DNA from: Desulfotomaculum sp. | GTDB taxonomy: Bacteria > Bacillota > Desulfotomaculia > Desulfotomaculales > Nap2-2B | Assembly (NCBI GenBank): GCA_003457075.1 | Contig: DMIY01000209.1 | Coordinates: 1 to 5,414 of the forward strand | DNA length: 5,414 bases | Direction: 5' to 3' | Shown: in pieces, positions 1 to 5,414 of the stretch | Numbering within the stretch: position 1 is the stretch's first letter | Layout: each line of letters opens with the position of its first letter | Notes under the pieces: model-generated | Seen by the model: only the letters and a program-made list of their open reading frames with translations | Databases searched by the model: none | Told to the model about the DNA's origin: nothing | Translations under genes and position numbers: made by a program

Positions 1-271
1 AGCGCTTGAAATTTACTATGGCGCTAATTAGTAAAGACTGAAGGTAAACTTTTGCCGCACCTATCTAGACCGGCCATTTTCATAAACAGTAGCTATCAGT
101 TCACAGCAACGGCCTCCTGGAATAATCATTATGATCTGCATCGCTCTGGTCGCCAAGATTAAACATTATAAAATTTCTTATCCTAAACAACTGGCAAGCG
201 CATCCATCGCTTAATATTTCGTAATAGAACATGCAATGCCAAGGGACCTGTCCCTATGACATCTGCAAAAT
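1..271. other. AT-rich stretch without a supported gene
   Basis: No reading frame here combines useful length with a ribosome site. On the plus strand two short frames run in from the window edge and stop at 31 (ALEIYYGAN) and 50 (RLKFTMALISKD); either could be the tail of a gene lying outside, but neither is recognisable. Short inverted repeats occur at 1-25 (AGCGC/GCGCT arms), at 12-35 (TTTACTA/TAGTAAA, 10-base loop), and at 243-254. The stretch is more AT-rich than the germination genes. Confidence 0.5.
243..254. repeat. GGGAC/GTCCC inverted repeat, possible fragment of a dispersed element
   Basis: GGGACCTGTCCC has 5-base complementary arms around CT. Motifs of the GGGAC...GTCCC kind recur between genes in several Firmicutes and near IS200-like or REP-type elements. 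With one copy visible, its membership in a dispersed family cannot be shown. Confidence 0.25.
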
Positions 272-303
272 AAATTGATCTACACGCGCGTGTAGATCAA
301 TTT
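272..303. terminator. Perfect 32-base palindrome, likely bidirectional terminator
   Basis: Each arm is 16 bases (AAATTGATCTACACGC and its exact complement), with the centre between 287 and 288. In RNA the outer part can fold into a stem with a small loop at the GCGC centre. On the minus strand it is followed by TTTATTTT-type sequence, and on the plus strand by TTTT, so it can work in both directions. It begins 26 bases after the stop codon at 329, fitting a terminator for the small-gene transcript. The perfect symmetry also leaves open a protein-binding operator. Confidence 0.7.
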
Positions 304-328
304 TCCGGCTTACTTTAATTCTAAAGAC

Positions 329-442
329 TTACTTCCCTGCCCCGTAAAAGATCCAGGGACAGAACAAAATCAAAACCACGATGATGATAATAATCCAAAT
401 CCACCCGTGGTAGTACCCACCCTGAGGCGCAATAGTGGGCAT
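329..442 (-). CDS. 37-residue Trp/Ile-rich single-span protein
   Basis: The product starts MPTIAPQGGYYHG, continues with the span WIWIIIIIVVLILFCPWIFYG and ends AGK (this is described in parts of one reading frame). The ribosome site AGGAGGA at 455-449 is 7 bases before the ATG, the same spacing as in the preceding gene, and the leaders of both share GAGAGGAGG. I do not recognise a named family. It has the general build of small spore-associated membrane proteins with a Gly/Tyr-rich head, but it lacks the V-G-F-G-F end of its two neighbours. It lies 38 bases after the 43-codon gene and is followed by a strong palindrome that probably ends the transcript, so the three small genes likely share one mRNA. 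Confidence 0.75.
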   Translation of the reverse strand: MPTIAPQGGYYHGWIWIIIIIVVLILFCPWIFYGAGK

Positions 443-480
443 AAACAGTCCTCCTCTCTAATCACTTGACCAACCATCCT

Positions 481-612
481 CTATCCTGCCTGAGCAACAC
501 CTGCAGAATTATAATAGAAACCGAAACCAACAACTAAAAGAATCAGAATAAGAAAAATCAGGAAAGCAAAGTTTCCACTACCACCACCAGTACCCGGAAC
601 GCCGAAACCCAT
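481..612 (-). CDS. 43-residue YjcZ-like small membrane protein
   Basis: The product begins MGFGVPGTGGGSGN, a Gly-rich head, then has the span FAFLIFLILILLVVGFGF, and ends YYNSAGVAQAG. A near-perfect ribosome site AGGAGGT at 625-619 sits 7 bases before the ATG. The span is almost identical to that of the 33-residue gene upstream, and the DNA shares long stretches with mainly third-position changes (CTGATTTT, CTTATT, GGTTT). This indicates a tandem duplication kept under protein-level selection. The Gly-rich head plus this span is the usual layout of YjcZ-family sporulation proteins. Just upstream, ATG at 630 opens a five-codon reading frame (MRGGI) whose TAA ends directly before the true ATG; it is probably chance. 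Function is unknown; a spore-associated membrane role is inferred. Confidence 0.82.
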   Translation of the reverse strand: MGFGVPGTGGGSGNFAFLIFLILILLVVGFGFYYNSAGVAQAG

Positions 613-668
613 TTAAATACCTCCTCTCATGTTTTTTAACGGACATTTTTCATGCCCAAAACCACAAC

Positions 669-770
669 TTAAATAAAGCAAAAACCAAAACCGACGATCA
701 GCAAGATTAAAATAAGGAAAATCAGAAAAGCGAAGCCCTCATCCAACTGTAACTTGTATTCGTCGGCCAT
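669..770 (-). CDS. 33-residue single-span protein, YjcZ-like small sporulation protein
   Basis: The product is a 33-residue peptide, MADEYKLQLDEG followed by one hydrophobic span (FAFLIFLILILLIVGFGF) and CFI at the end. The ribosome site AGGGGGTGAT at 783-774 differs by one base from the ideal anti-16S match and ends 3 bases before the ATG, which is strong support for a real gene despite its size. The Gly/Phe-Ala start of the span and its V-G-F-G-F end resemble the YjcZ-type small proteins made during sporulation in Bacillus and Clostridia. The neighbour at 612-481 is a clear paralogue. The role is unknown; a location in a spore or mother-cell membrane is inferred from the hydrophobic span and the germination operon upstream. 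The acidic soluble end distinguishes it from its Gly-rich paralogue. Confidence 0.8.
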   Translation of the reverse strand: MADEYKLQLDEGFAFLIFLILILLIVGFGFCFI

Positions 771-829
771 TGAATCACCCCCTCAAAACTGCATTAGCCA
801 ATCAGTATTTGTGGCCAACTATGATACCA

Positions 830-859
830 TATTATGGCGTGGGCTAAAGAAGTGTTACA
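830..859 (-). promoter_or_regulatory. Possible forespore-type promoter for the small-protein genes
   Basis: The 117-base gap between the end of the germination operon and the first small gene contains, on the minus strand, CATAATA at 836-830. This fits the -10 consensus of sigma-G/sigma-F promoters (CATNHTA). A weak -35-like TGTAAC lies at 859-854 with a 17-base spacer, a poor match to the expected TGMATA. The position, about 60 bases before the start codon at 770, is reasonable. The -10 box sits inside an 11-base palindrome (827-837). The call is speculative because the -35 element is weak. Confidence 0.25.
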
Positions 860-887
860 TAAACCCTGTTTAATTTTTATTTAACTA

Positions 888-1073
888 TCACCGTATGTAC
901 TGGTGGTAAGCCCATACCGTCACCGGCAGCGCCAGGGCTATCAGGGCGACCAGAAGGATTCCCACCGCCCCGCGCCGGTAATTCTGGCGCCATGCCCAAT
1001 GGGCATAGGTACCCAGATAAAAAGAAACTGCCAGCAAAAAAACCAAAGCCAGAACCTCAATCATCGCTGCCAT
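888..1073 (-). CDS. Small two-span membrane protein, candidate germinant receptor D subunit
   Basis: The 61-residue product has two hydrophobic segments, about 5-23 (VLALVFLLAVSFYLGTYA) and 35-55 (AVGILLVALIALALPVTVWA), joined by a short basic, aromatic loop HWAWRQNYRRG. It begins inside the last codons of the Ger(x)C gene (17-base overlap), so it belongs to the germination operon. It is known that some Bacillus receptor operons carry an extra gene for a two-span protein of roughly this size, the 'D' subunits that modulate germination; size, topology and position match. The assignment is inference, since these proteins are poorly conserved in sequence. The ribosome region is AGGAGAGGAGA: the first AGGAG is 6 bases from the ATG at 1073 and the second is 10 bases from the in-frame ATG at 1064 (Met4), so the protein may be 58 or 61 residues. 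The positive loop suggests both ends face the outside of the cytoplasm, by the positive-inside rule. Confidence 0.82.
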   Translation of the reverse strand: MAAMIEVLALVFLLAVSFYLGTYAHWAWRQNYRRGAVGILLVALIALALPVTVWAYHQYIR

Positions 1074-2373
1074 TCTCCTCTCCTAAGCCCCCGCTGGGGG
1101 TAGTTTTTCTTAAAAGACCGATGCGGCGTATCTTGGTATCAAAAGTTATGCTTACCCTGGCTTCAGGATACAGCTCCGGCCAGTTCATGGCCTGCCACTG
1201 CGTGTAGGTAGCCACCAGACGCCGGGCTTTAAAACCAAAACCAAAAATGTCGGCGCGGAATTCTTCCTGGGTTTTACGCACCAATTCTCCGGCCGCAGTT
1301 TCCAGCCGCAAGTTCAATGCTCTTTCAAGAACGGCTAACTTTTCCGGCCGCTCGTAGTTTATCCCGCTTTGGATGGAGATAATCTCGGCATCCAAAGGAA
1401 CCCGCGCCCGTATCTCGGGCATTCCCTGGGCATCCAGCCTCACCTTTATTTCAGGTTTTCTTTCTTTTTTTACTCTCAGGATAATAAAACGATCTGGCCG
1501 GCCGGGGTCAGGAAAGGCAAAGAGGCTTTCAAAAAACCATCCCCTGAGCATGTTCAGAATTGCCGTCTGGGTACCGTTAAGGGCACCCACCATTTTGCTG
1601 TCCCGAAAAACCGCCGAACCCAATACCTCCATCTCGCCACCGCCTTTATGGGGCATCTGGCCAGCCAGGAAATCCCCTTCACGAACCCCTTGAGGCTGGC
1701 GGTGGTGATGCACCTGTTCCGTTTCCTGCAAGCCTACCAGTATACACACAGGTTCAACGGACAGCGATTTTGAATCATTATAAAAATGGTGAATCTGGGC
1801 AAAAGGGATAAAACCCACATAACGCTGGGAACTGAACAACAACTCGGCATACTTGGCAGGGTTGTTTTCCATCAGCGGTTGAAACTTCTCCAACAATTCC
1901 CGGGCGCTCCCCTGGGAGACGGCCAAAAAAATGGTTCGACGGAATTCCGGAAAGCGCATCAGCGGGGCCATGTAACGATCCAGGCCCTCCCGGGCCAGTT
2001 CCCCGGAAAATATAATCACCTTCAAATGCCTAAGCGTAGAGCGTCTTTCCACGATGGAATTGATCATATCCAGCCCGGTAAGAATGGTTCTGCTTTCTAC
2101 CGACACGGTTATTACCGGCTTTCCACCACCCCCGCCACCCTCACCCATACTATCGCCTCCGGCCATAGTCCGCGGCACACCGATCAACACTGTCATGGTA
2201 AGCACATTTTCCTTCCCTTTATCCAGCCCGACAAATAAAATGTGGGCCGTTTCGTCCGGCTCCCTGCCCCCCCAGCAACCGGAAAAAAGCAAAGGCGACA
2301 GCAATACTACCGCTACCAGAACCCGCCGGAACAATCGCCTGCAGAACCACCCGTTCATCCTAAAAACCGCCAT
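1057..2373 (-). CDS. gerAC: Ger(x)C family spore germination lipoprotein (germinant receptor subunit C)
   Basis: This is the C subunit of the germinant receptor, a lipoprotein expected to be anchored on the outer face of the inner spore membrane. The 438-residue product has a basic N-terminus, a hydrophobic signal (about 18-31) and a lipobox LFSGC with the lipidated cysteine at position 33, followed by WGGREPDE, typical of the family. Other family-like blocks are RHLKVIIFSGELAREGL (115-131), AKYAELLFSSQRYVGFIP (173-190), GSAVFRDSKMVGALNGTQT (252-270), and the C-terminal domain with DIFGFGFKARR (375-385), W.AMNWPELYPEA (393-405) and IRRIGLLRKT near the end. A Gly-rich insert with six consecutive glycines sits at about 79-84. 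The ATG at 2373 directly follows AAAAAGG, a poor spacing; Met6 at 2358 is an alternative start, also with no well-placed ribosome site. The gene overlaps subunit B by 14 bases and the next small gene by 17 bases. Confidence 0.95.
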   Translation of the reverse strand: MAVFRMNGWFCRRLFRRVLVAVVLLSPLLFSGCWGGREPDETAHILFVGLDKGKENVLTMTVLIGVPRTMAGGDSMGEGGGGGGKPVITVSVESRTILTGLDMINSIVERRSTLRHLKVIIFSGELAREGLDRYMAPLMRFPEFRRTIFLAVSQGSARELLEKFQPLMENNPAKYAELLFSSQRYVGFIPFAQIHHFYNDSKSLSVEPVCILVGLQETEQVHHHRQPQGVREGDFLAGQMPHKGGGEMEVLGSAVFRDSKMVGALNGTQTAILNMLRGWFFESLFAFPDPGRPDRFIILRVKKERKPEIKVRLDAQGMPEIRARVPLDAEIISIQSGINYERPEKLAVLERALNLRLETAAGELVRKTQEEFRADIFGFGFKARRLVATYTQWQAMNWPELYPEARVSITFDTKIRRIGLLRKTTPSGGLGEENGSDD

Positions 2374-3460
2374 CCTTTTTACCCGGCTTTTTTGTGATCA
2401 CAGCCACGGCCAATAATACAACCGGCAGAAAAAAGGCGGGAATCCAGCCCCAAGTACGCACTACGTTGAGATCCACCCAAACCGTTTCACTCACATTGGC
2501 CGGAATAAAAGCTGCAGAAAAAATAATTAAAGCCACCGGTAAGATAAAAGGCCGGTAATAAGGCAACTTTAGCATCCGGGTAATGATTGACCCGGTAATG
2601 TAACTCCCAATGCTTACCTTCAACATTCCTACCAGGGCCCAAATGGGCATAAAAGCCGCCTCCACCCGTTGTATAAAGCGGCCGAAATAAATCAGGCGGG
2701 ACATTTCAAAGGAAGGGATGGACATTTCCCGCAAAACAGAAACATCAAAAGTAACCTGCATGGCAACCAATGTTACCACCATAAGTAGGCCGCCAATAGC
2801 TACACCGCCCAGACCGGGCCTTCGCAGGGAAGGTTTTTTAAACGCAGGAGCAATAACGGCCAGTAAAAACACTTCTCCCATTACAGAACTTCTGATAAAA
2901 CCCTCTTCCATCACTTTTCCCCAACCGGGACCCCCTAAAGGAAAGAGATAATCCAGTCTCCAGTATGGAAAAGTGAGAAGATTTATAAGCAAGAGGGCAA
3001 AGCCGATGAAAAAAACCAGCAACCAGGTGCTGCGGGCTATGGCTTCCAAACCAAGATAACAGGCTACTACCGCGCCAATCAGCATACTGGCCATGGCCAT
3101 GCTAACCGGCAACTCCGGAATGCTTACCGTGAGCATGCGTTCGGCATACTGCCGTAAGATCACTGCTGTAGTCAACAAAAAAAACCCTAGGTAGATAAGG
3201 CAGAATAAAATGTTTAAAACCGGACCCACAAGTTCTTCTCCCGCTTCTATGATACTTTTTCCCGGGAACCTTCCCATCAAGACTGCCAGCGGCAAGAAAG
3301 CCAAAAGCCCGGTGGCCACAGTCACCAGAATAGCCATCCAGGCGGCGGTCTGGACCTTATCCACCAGAACGGCCGGAAAGGTAAGAAACATCTCAGCAAG
3401 AATAACAATTACCACCATTGCCGTTGCTTCCCGCTGGTTAATCTTACCTTCGTCGATCAT
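2360..3460 (-). CDS. gerAB: Endospore germination permease, GerB/GerAB family (germinant receptor subunit B)
   Basis: This is the B subunit of the germinant receptor, an integral membrane protein related to the APC amino-acid permeases. In the characterised family it is the subunit implicated in germinant recognition in the inner spore membrane. The 366-residue product has the usual length and about ten hydrophobic segments, roughly at 12-33, 38-61, 80-103, 119-138, 142-163, 192-207, 215-238, 265-292, 305-321 and 338-356. Family-like features are GRFPGKSIIE (63-72), a P..P pair after the third span (ERMLTVSIPELPVS), the LDYLFPLGGPGW loop (169-180), and RVEAAFMPIWALVGMLKVS (265-283). The C-terminal tail is Lys-rich. 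The ATG lies inside the 3' end of gerAA (17-base overlap) behind GGGGGAAAGG, and the 3' end overlaps subunit C by 14 bases, so translation is probably coupled in both directions. No disruption is seen. Ligand specificity cannot be predicted from this reading. Confidence 0.96.
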   Translation of the reverse strand: MIDEGKINQREATAMVVIVILAEMFLTFPAVLVDKVQTAAWMAILVTVATGLLAFLPLAVLMGRFPGKSIIEAGEELVGPVLNILFCLIYLGFFLLTTAVILRQYAERMLTVSIPELPVSMAMASMLIGAVVACYLGLEAIARSTWLLVFFIGFALLLINLLTFPYWRLDYLFPLGGPGWGKVMEEGFIRSSVMGEVFLLAVIAPAFKKPSLRRPGLGGVAIGGLLMVVTLVAMQVTFDVSVLREMSIPSFEMSRLIYFGRFIQRVEAAFMPIWALVGMLKVSIGSYITGSIITRMLKLPYYRPFILPVALIIFSAAFIPANVSETVWVDLNVVRTWGWIPAFFLPVVLLAVAVITKKPGKKDGGF

Positions 3461-5387
3461 TATTTACCTTTCCCCCTTTAAAACGGAAACGGTTAATCCA
3501 CCGGCGGCTGATGGCCGGCTGGCGGCGTATATCCTGCGGCAGCAGGTATTCCGGCCGGTATTCCTGCTGCCATACATGTCCTTTGAATAATAGATCAGAG
3601 GAGGATCTGGCAAGAGGGGCCAGAGGAGCCAGGTAGGGTACGCCGAAGGATTTGGTGGCGGCCATCAGATGTAACTGGATGAAAAACCCCAGCATAAGTC
3701 CATAAATACCCATCACAGCACCTAAAAAAATATAAACAAACTGCAGCAAGCGTACTGTTAAAGATAACGAATAATTGGGAATGACATAACTGCCGGTGGC
3801 AGTCAGGGCTACAATAATAATTAATATCGGGCTTACAATACCTGCAGCCACCGCCGCCTGGCCCAAAATGAGGGCGCCGACAATGCTCAGGGTGGGACCA
3901 ATTATACCCGGTATGCGGATGCCTGCTTCGCGGATTAACTCAAAAGACACTTCCATCAGCAACACTTCTACGATTGAAGGGAAGGGAACATTCTCCCTGG
4001 CGGCAGTAATGGACATCAGCAAATCAGTAGGAATCATTTCGTGGTGATAATTCACCACAGCCATGTAAAAACCAGGCAAAAAAGTAGCCAGTAACAGGCC
4101 GATCAGCCGGATGATCCGGAGCATGCTACCGTAAGGCCAGCGAACGTAAGCATCTTCGGAAGCCTGGAAAATGGAAAAGAAAGTAGCCGGGACAAGCAGG
4201 GCAAAAGGGCTGCCGTCCGACAGAATGACTGCCTGGCCCTGTACCAGCCCGGCCACCACCCGGTCCGGACGCTCGGTAGTATGAGTTTGCGGGAACAGGC
4301 TGAATGGGTTATCCTCAATGAACTGTTCCAGCATACCGCTCTCAATAATAAAATCGGTGCTGATAGAGCTAACCCGGCGCTTGACCTCTTCCACCAGTTG
4401 TGTATTTGTCAGGCCTGCCAGATACATTATTGCGCAATCAACCCGGTTTACCCGGCCAACCTTGAGAAACTCCGTAACCAGGTCGGGAGAATGTAAAGAC
4501 TTGCGGATCAGGGCGGTGTTAACGCGCAGCGTTTCCGTAAAGCCCTCCTGGGGGCCGAGGATAACCATCTCGCTGGTAGGACGTTCCACATTTCGATGTT
4601 CCCACCCCTTCGTCTCTACGATGATAGCCTGTGAACAGGAGTCCACCAGGATAACGGTAGAACCCATCAGCACCCCGTCAACCACATCCCGCATCTCGGC
4701 ACGGGTATCCACCTGGTTACCGGGCAACAAATGCCTTACCACCGTATCCAGTAAGGCCGGCCCCCGGTCCAGGCTCAGGCTGGAAAGCAGCATCAGTGGT
4801 TCCAGGATGGAAAGATTTTGCAATACCCTGTCCGTCATCCCGTCAACATAAACAGCGGCAGATGCTACCGGGGGATCGGTACCAATCGTGAATTCTCTAA
4901 AAATAACATCTTTATTGGTAGGTACATGGAATATCTTTTTAAAACAGGCCAGATTTTTTTTCAGGCTGGCGGATACTTCATCCACTTTACCCGGCTCGTT
5001 TTTATCTCCGGCCTCACCTGCCGGATTAGACCGATCCTCCTTATTACCACCACTGCCACTATCCTGCACGTCATCACTGCCTCCGGAACCCACCTGTTCT
5101 TGATGTCTTTCGCCGGTCTTACCACCGCAGCGATAATAGTCTGAAACCGGCACGGCACGGCGAGGCTTGACAAAGCCCCTGCCTCGCTGGAGATGTTTAC
5201 CGGCAGCGGGAGCCTGGTTATCGCTCTTATTGTTGTCATCTGCCTGCGCATCATCCATGCCGGTATTTTGCCCTGCTTCCTGGTTCACCAGTTCAAAGGG
5301 ACTGTCTTGCGGCGGACGGAAAATAAACCGCCTGGCCAGCCTTTCCCCGAAAGACACTTTCCAGCACCACCCGTACTTCGACAGCAT
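3444..5387 (-). CDS. gerAA: Spore germination protein, GerA family (germinant receptor subunit A)
   Basis: This is the A subunit of a spore germinant receptor, a membrane protein acting in the inner spore membrane with the B and C subunits encoded next to it. The 647-residue product has a family-typical core from about residue 140 to 595. Seen motifs include EGFTETLRVNTALIRK (282-297), the LVEEVKRR...D...SG.LEQFIEDNPFSLFPQ block (331-367), TERPDRV (371-377), DGSPFALLVP (391-400), EMIPTDLLMSITAARE (450-465), and SFGVPYLAPLAPLAR near the end. Membrane segments lie at about 421-447, 498-535 and 541-577. Known homologues are often near 480-550 residues; the excess here is a charged, low-complexity N-terminal tail (about 27-138). 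An in-frame TAG at 5393-5391 bounds the start. The ATG at 5387 has no good ribosome site; GTG at 5357 (codon 11, protein beginning VSFGERLARR) is preceded by GGTGGTG at 7 bases and may be the true start. The gene overlaps subunit B by 17 bases. Which germinant is recognised cannot be told; the symbol is family-level only. Confidence 0.96.
   Translation of the reverse strand: MLSKYGWCWKVSFGERLARRFIFRPPQDSPFELVNQEAGQNTGMDDAQADDNNKSDNQAPAAGKHLQRGRGFVKPRRAVPVSDYYRCGGKTGERHQEQVGSGGSDDVQDSGSGGNKEDRSNPAGEAGDKNEPGKVDEVSASLKKNLACFKKIFHVPTNKDVIFREFTIGTDPPVASAAVYVDGMTDRVLQNLSILEPLMLLSSLSLDRGPALLDTVVRHLLPGNQVDTRAEMRDVVDGVLMGSTVILVDSCSQAIIVETKGWEHRNVERPTSEMVILGPQEGFTETLRVNTALIRKSLHSPDLVTEFLKVGRVNRVDCAIMYLAGLTNTQLVEEVKRRVSSISTDFIIESGMLEQFIEDNPFSLFPQTHTTERPDRVVAGLVQGQAVILSDGSPFALLVPATFFSIFQASEDAYVRWPYGSMLRIIRLIGLLLATFLPGFYMAVVNYHHEMIPTDLLMSITAARENVPFPSIVEVLLMEVSFELIREAGIRIPGIIGPTLSIVGALILGQAAVAAGIVSPILIIIVALTATGSYVIPNYSLSLTVRLLQFVYIFLGAVMGIYGLMLGFFIQLHLMAATKSFGVPYLAPLAPLARSSSDLLFKGHVWQQEYRPEYLLPQDIRRQPAISRRWINRFRFKGGKVNNDRRR
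5365..5371 (-). promoter_or_regulatory. Candidate ribosome binding site for an internal GTG start of gerAA
   Basis: GGTGGTG lies 7 bases before a GTG codon at 5357-5355 in the gerAA frame. It is one mismatch from GGAGGTG. The upstream ATG at 5387 is preceded by AGCTAGAAG, which is a poor Shine-Dalgarno sequence. This favours a start at codon 11, giving a 637-residue protein beginning (M)SFGERLARR. It is an inference from spacing and match only. Confidence 0.45.
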
Positions 5388-5414
5388 CTTCTAGCTAGGA
5401 TGATCAGATCAGGA

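Noticed and set aside
1..50. Plus-strand frame tails ending at 31 and 50, possibly the end of an outside gene
   Set aside because: Only 9-16 codons are visible and neither tail is diagnostic of any family.
37..150. Minus-strand short frames such as MQIIMIIPGGRCCELIATVY
   Set aside because: Only about 26 codons long, with no ribosome site before the start and no recognisable family.
641..657. Small hairpin GGGCAT-GAAAA-ATGTCC (minus strand) between the first two small genes
   Set aside because: A six-pair stem with a G-U pair and no T-run; it may slightly affect mRNA stability but cannot be called a terminator or regulator.
869..886. AT-rich inverted repeat GTTTAAT/ATTTAAC just after the germination operon
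   Set aside because: The stem has a central mismatch and only A-T pairs apart from the ends, with no T-run after it, so it is not a credible terminator.
1369..2416. Several plus-strand reading frames of 106-150 codons opposite the Ger(x)C gene
   Set aside because: They lie entirely opposite well-supported germination genes, have compositions expected of complement frames, lack ribosome sites, and match no family I know.
4318..4851. Plus-strand 177-codon reading frame inside gerAA
   Set aside because: It is the shadow of the conserved GerA core on the other strand, rich in Ser, Thr and Arg as expected for a complement frame.

Overview
The window comes from an endospore-forming Firmicute. It holds a spore germinant-receptor operon of the gerA type, followed on the same strand by three very small membrane-protein genes. 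The protein style (GerA with a charged N-terminal tail, Ger(x)C lipoprotein, strong AGGAGG ribosome sites, moderate GC in the genes and AT-rich spacers) suggests class Clostridia, possibly a Desulfotomaculum/Pelotomaculum-type lineage. That placement is inference, not something the sequence proves. Every supported gene is on the minus strand, so the biological order runs from high to low coordinates.

Region 5387 to 888 is a tightly packed operon: GerA-family subunit A (5387-3444), GerB-family permease subunit B (3460-2360), Ger(x)C lipoprotein subunit C (2373-1057), and a 61-residue protein with two membrane segments (1073-888). Each gene overlaps the next by 14-17 bases, which implies co-transcription and translational coupling. 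The first three products are expected to form one germinant receptor in the inner spore membrane. The fourth has the size, topology and position of the small 'D' subunits known beside some Bacillus receptor operons. The operon promoter is not visible, because only 27 bases lie upstream of the first gene.

Region 770 to 329 holds three tiny genes of 33, 43 and 37 codons, each with a strong Shine-Dalgarno sequence. The first two are paralogues that share a hydrophobic core ending in V-G-F-G-F and resemble the YjcZ-type small sporulation proteins. The third is a different Trp/Ile-rich single-span protein. They are followed by a perfect 32-base palindrome (272-303) that is probably a bidirectional terminator.

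Region 1 to 271 is AT-rich with no supported gene. It contains a few short inverted repeats, including a GGGAC/GTCCC motif. I see no tRNA, rRNA, CRISPR array, IS element or riboswitch. The least-described parts are the candidate fourth receptor subunit, the long charged tail on subunit A and the small-protein cluster.
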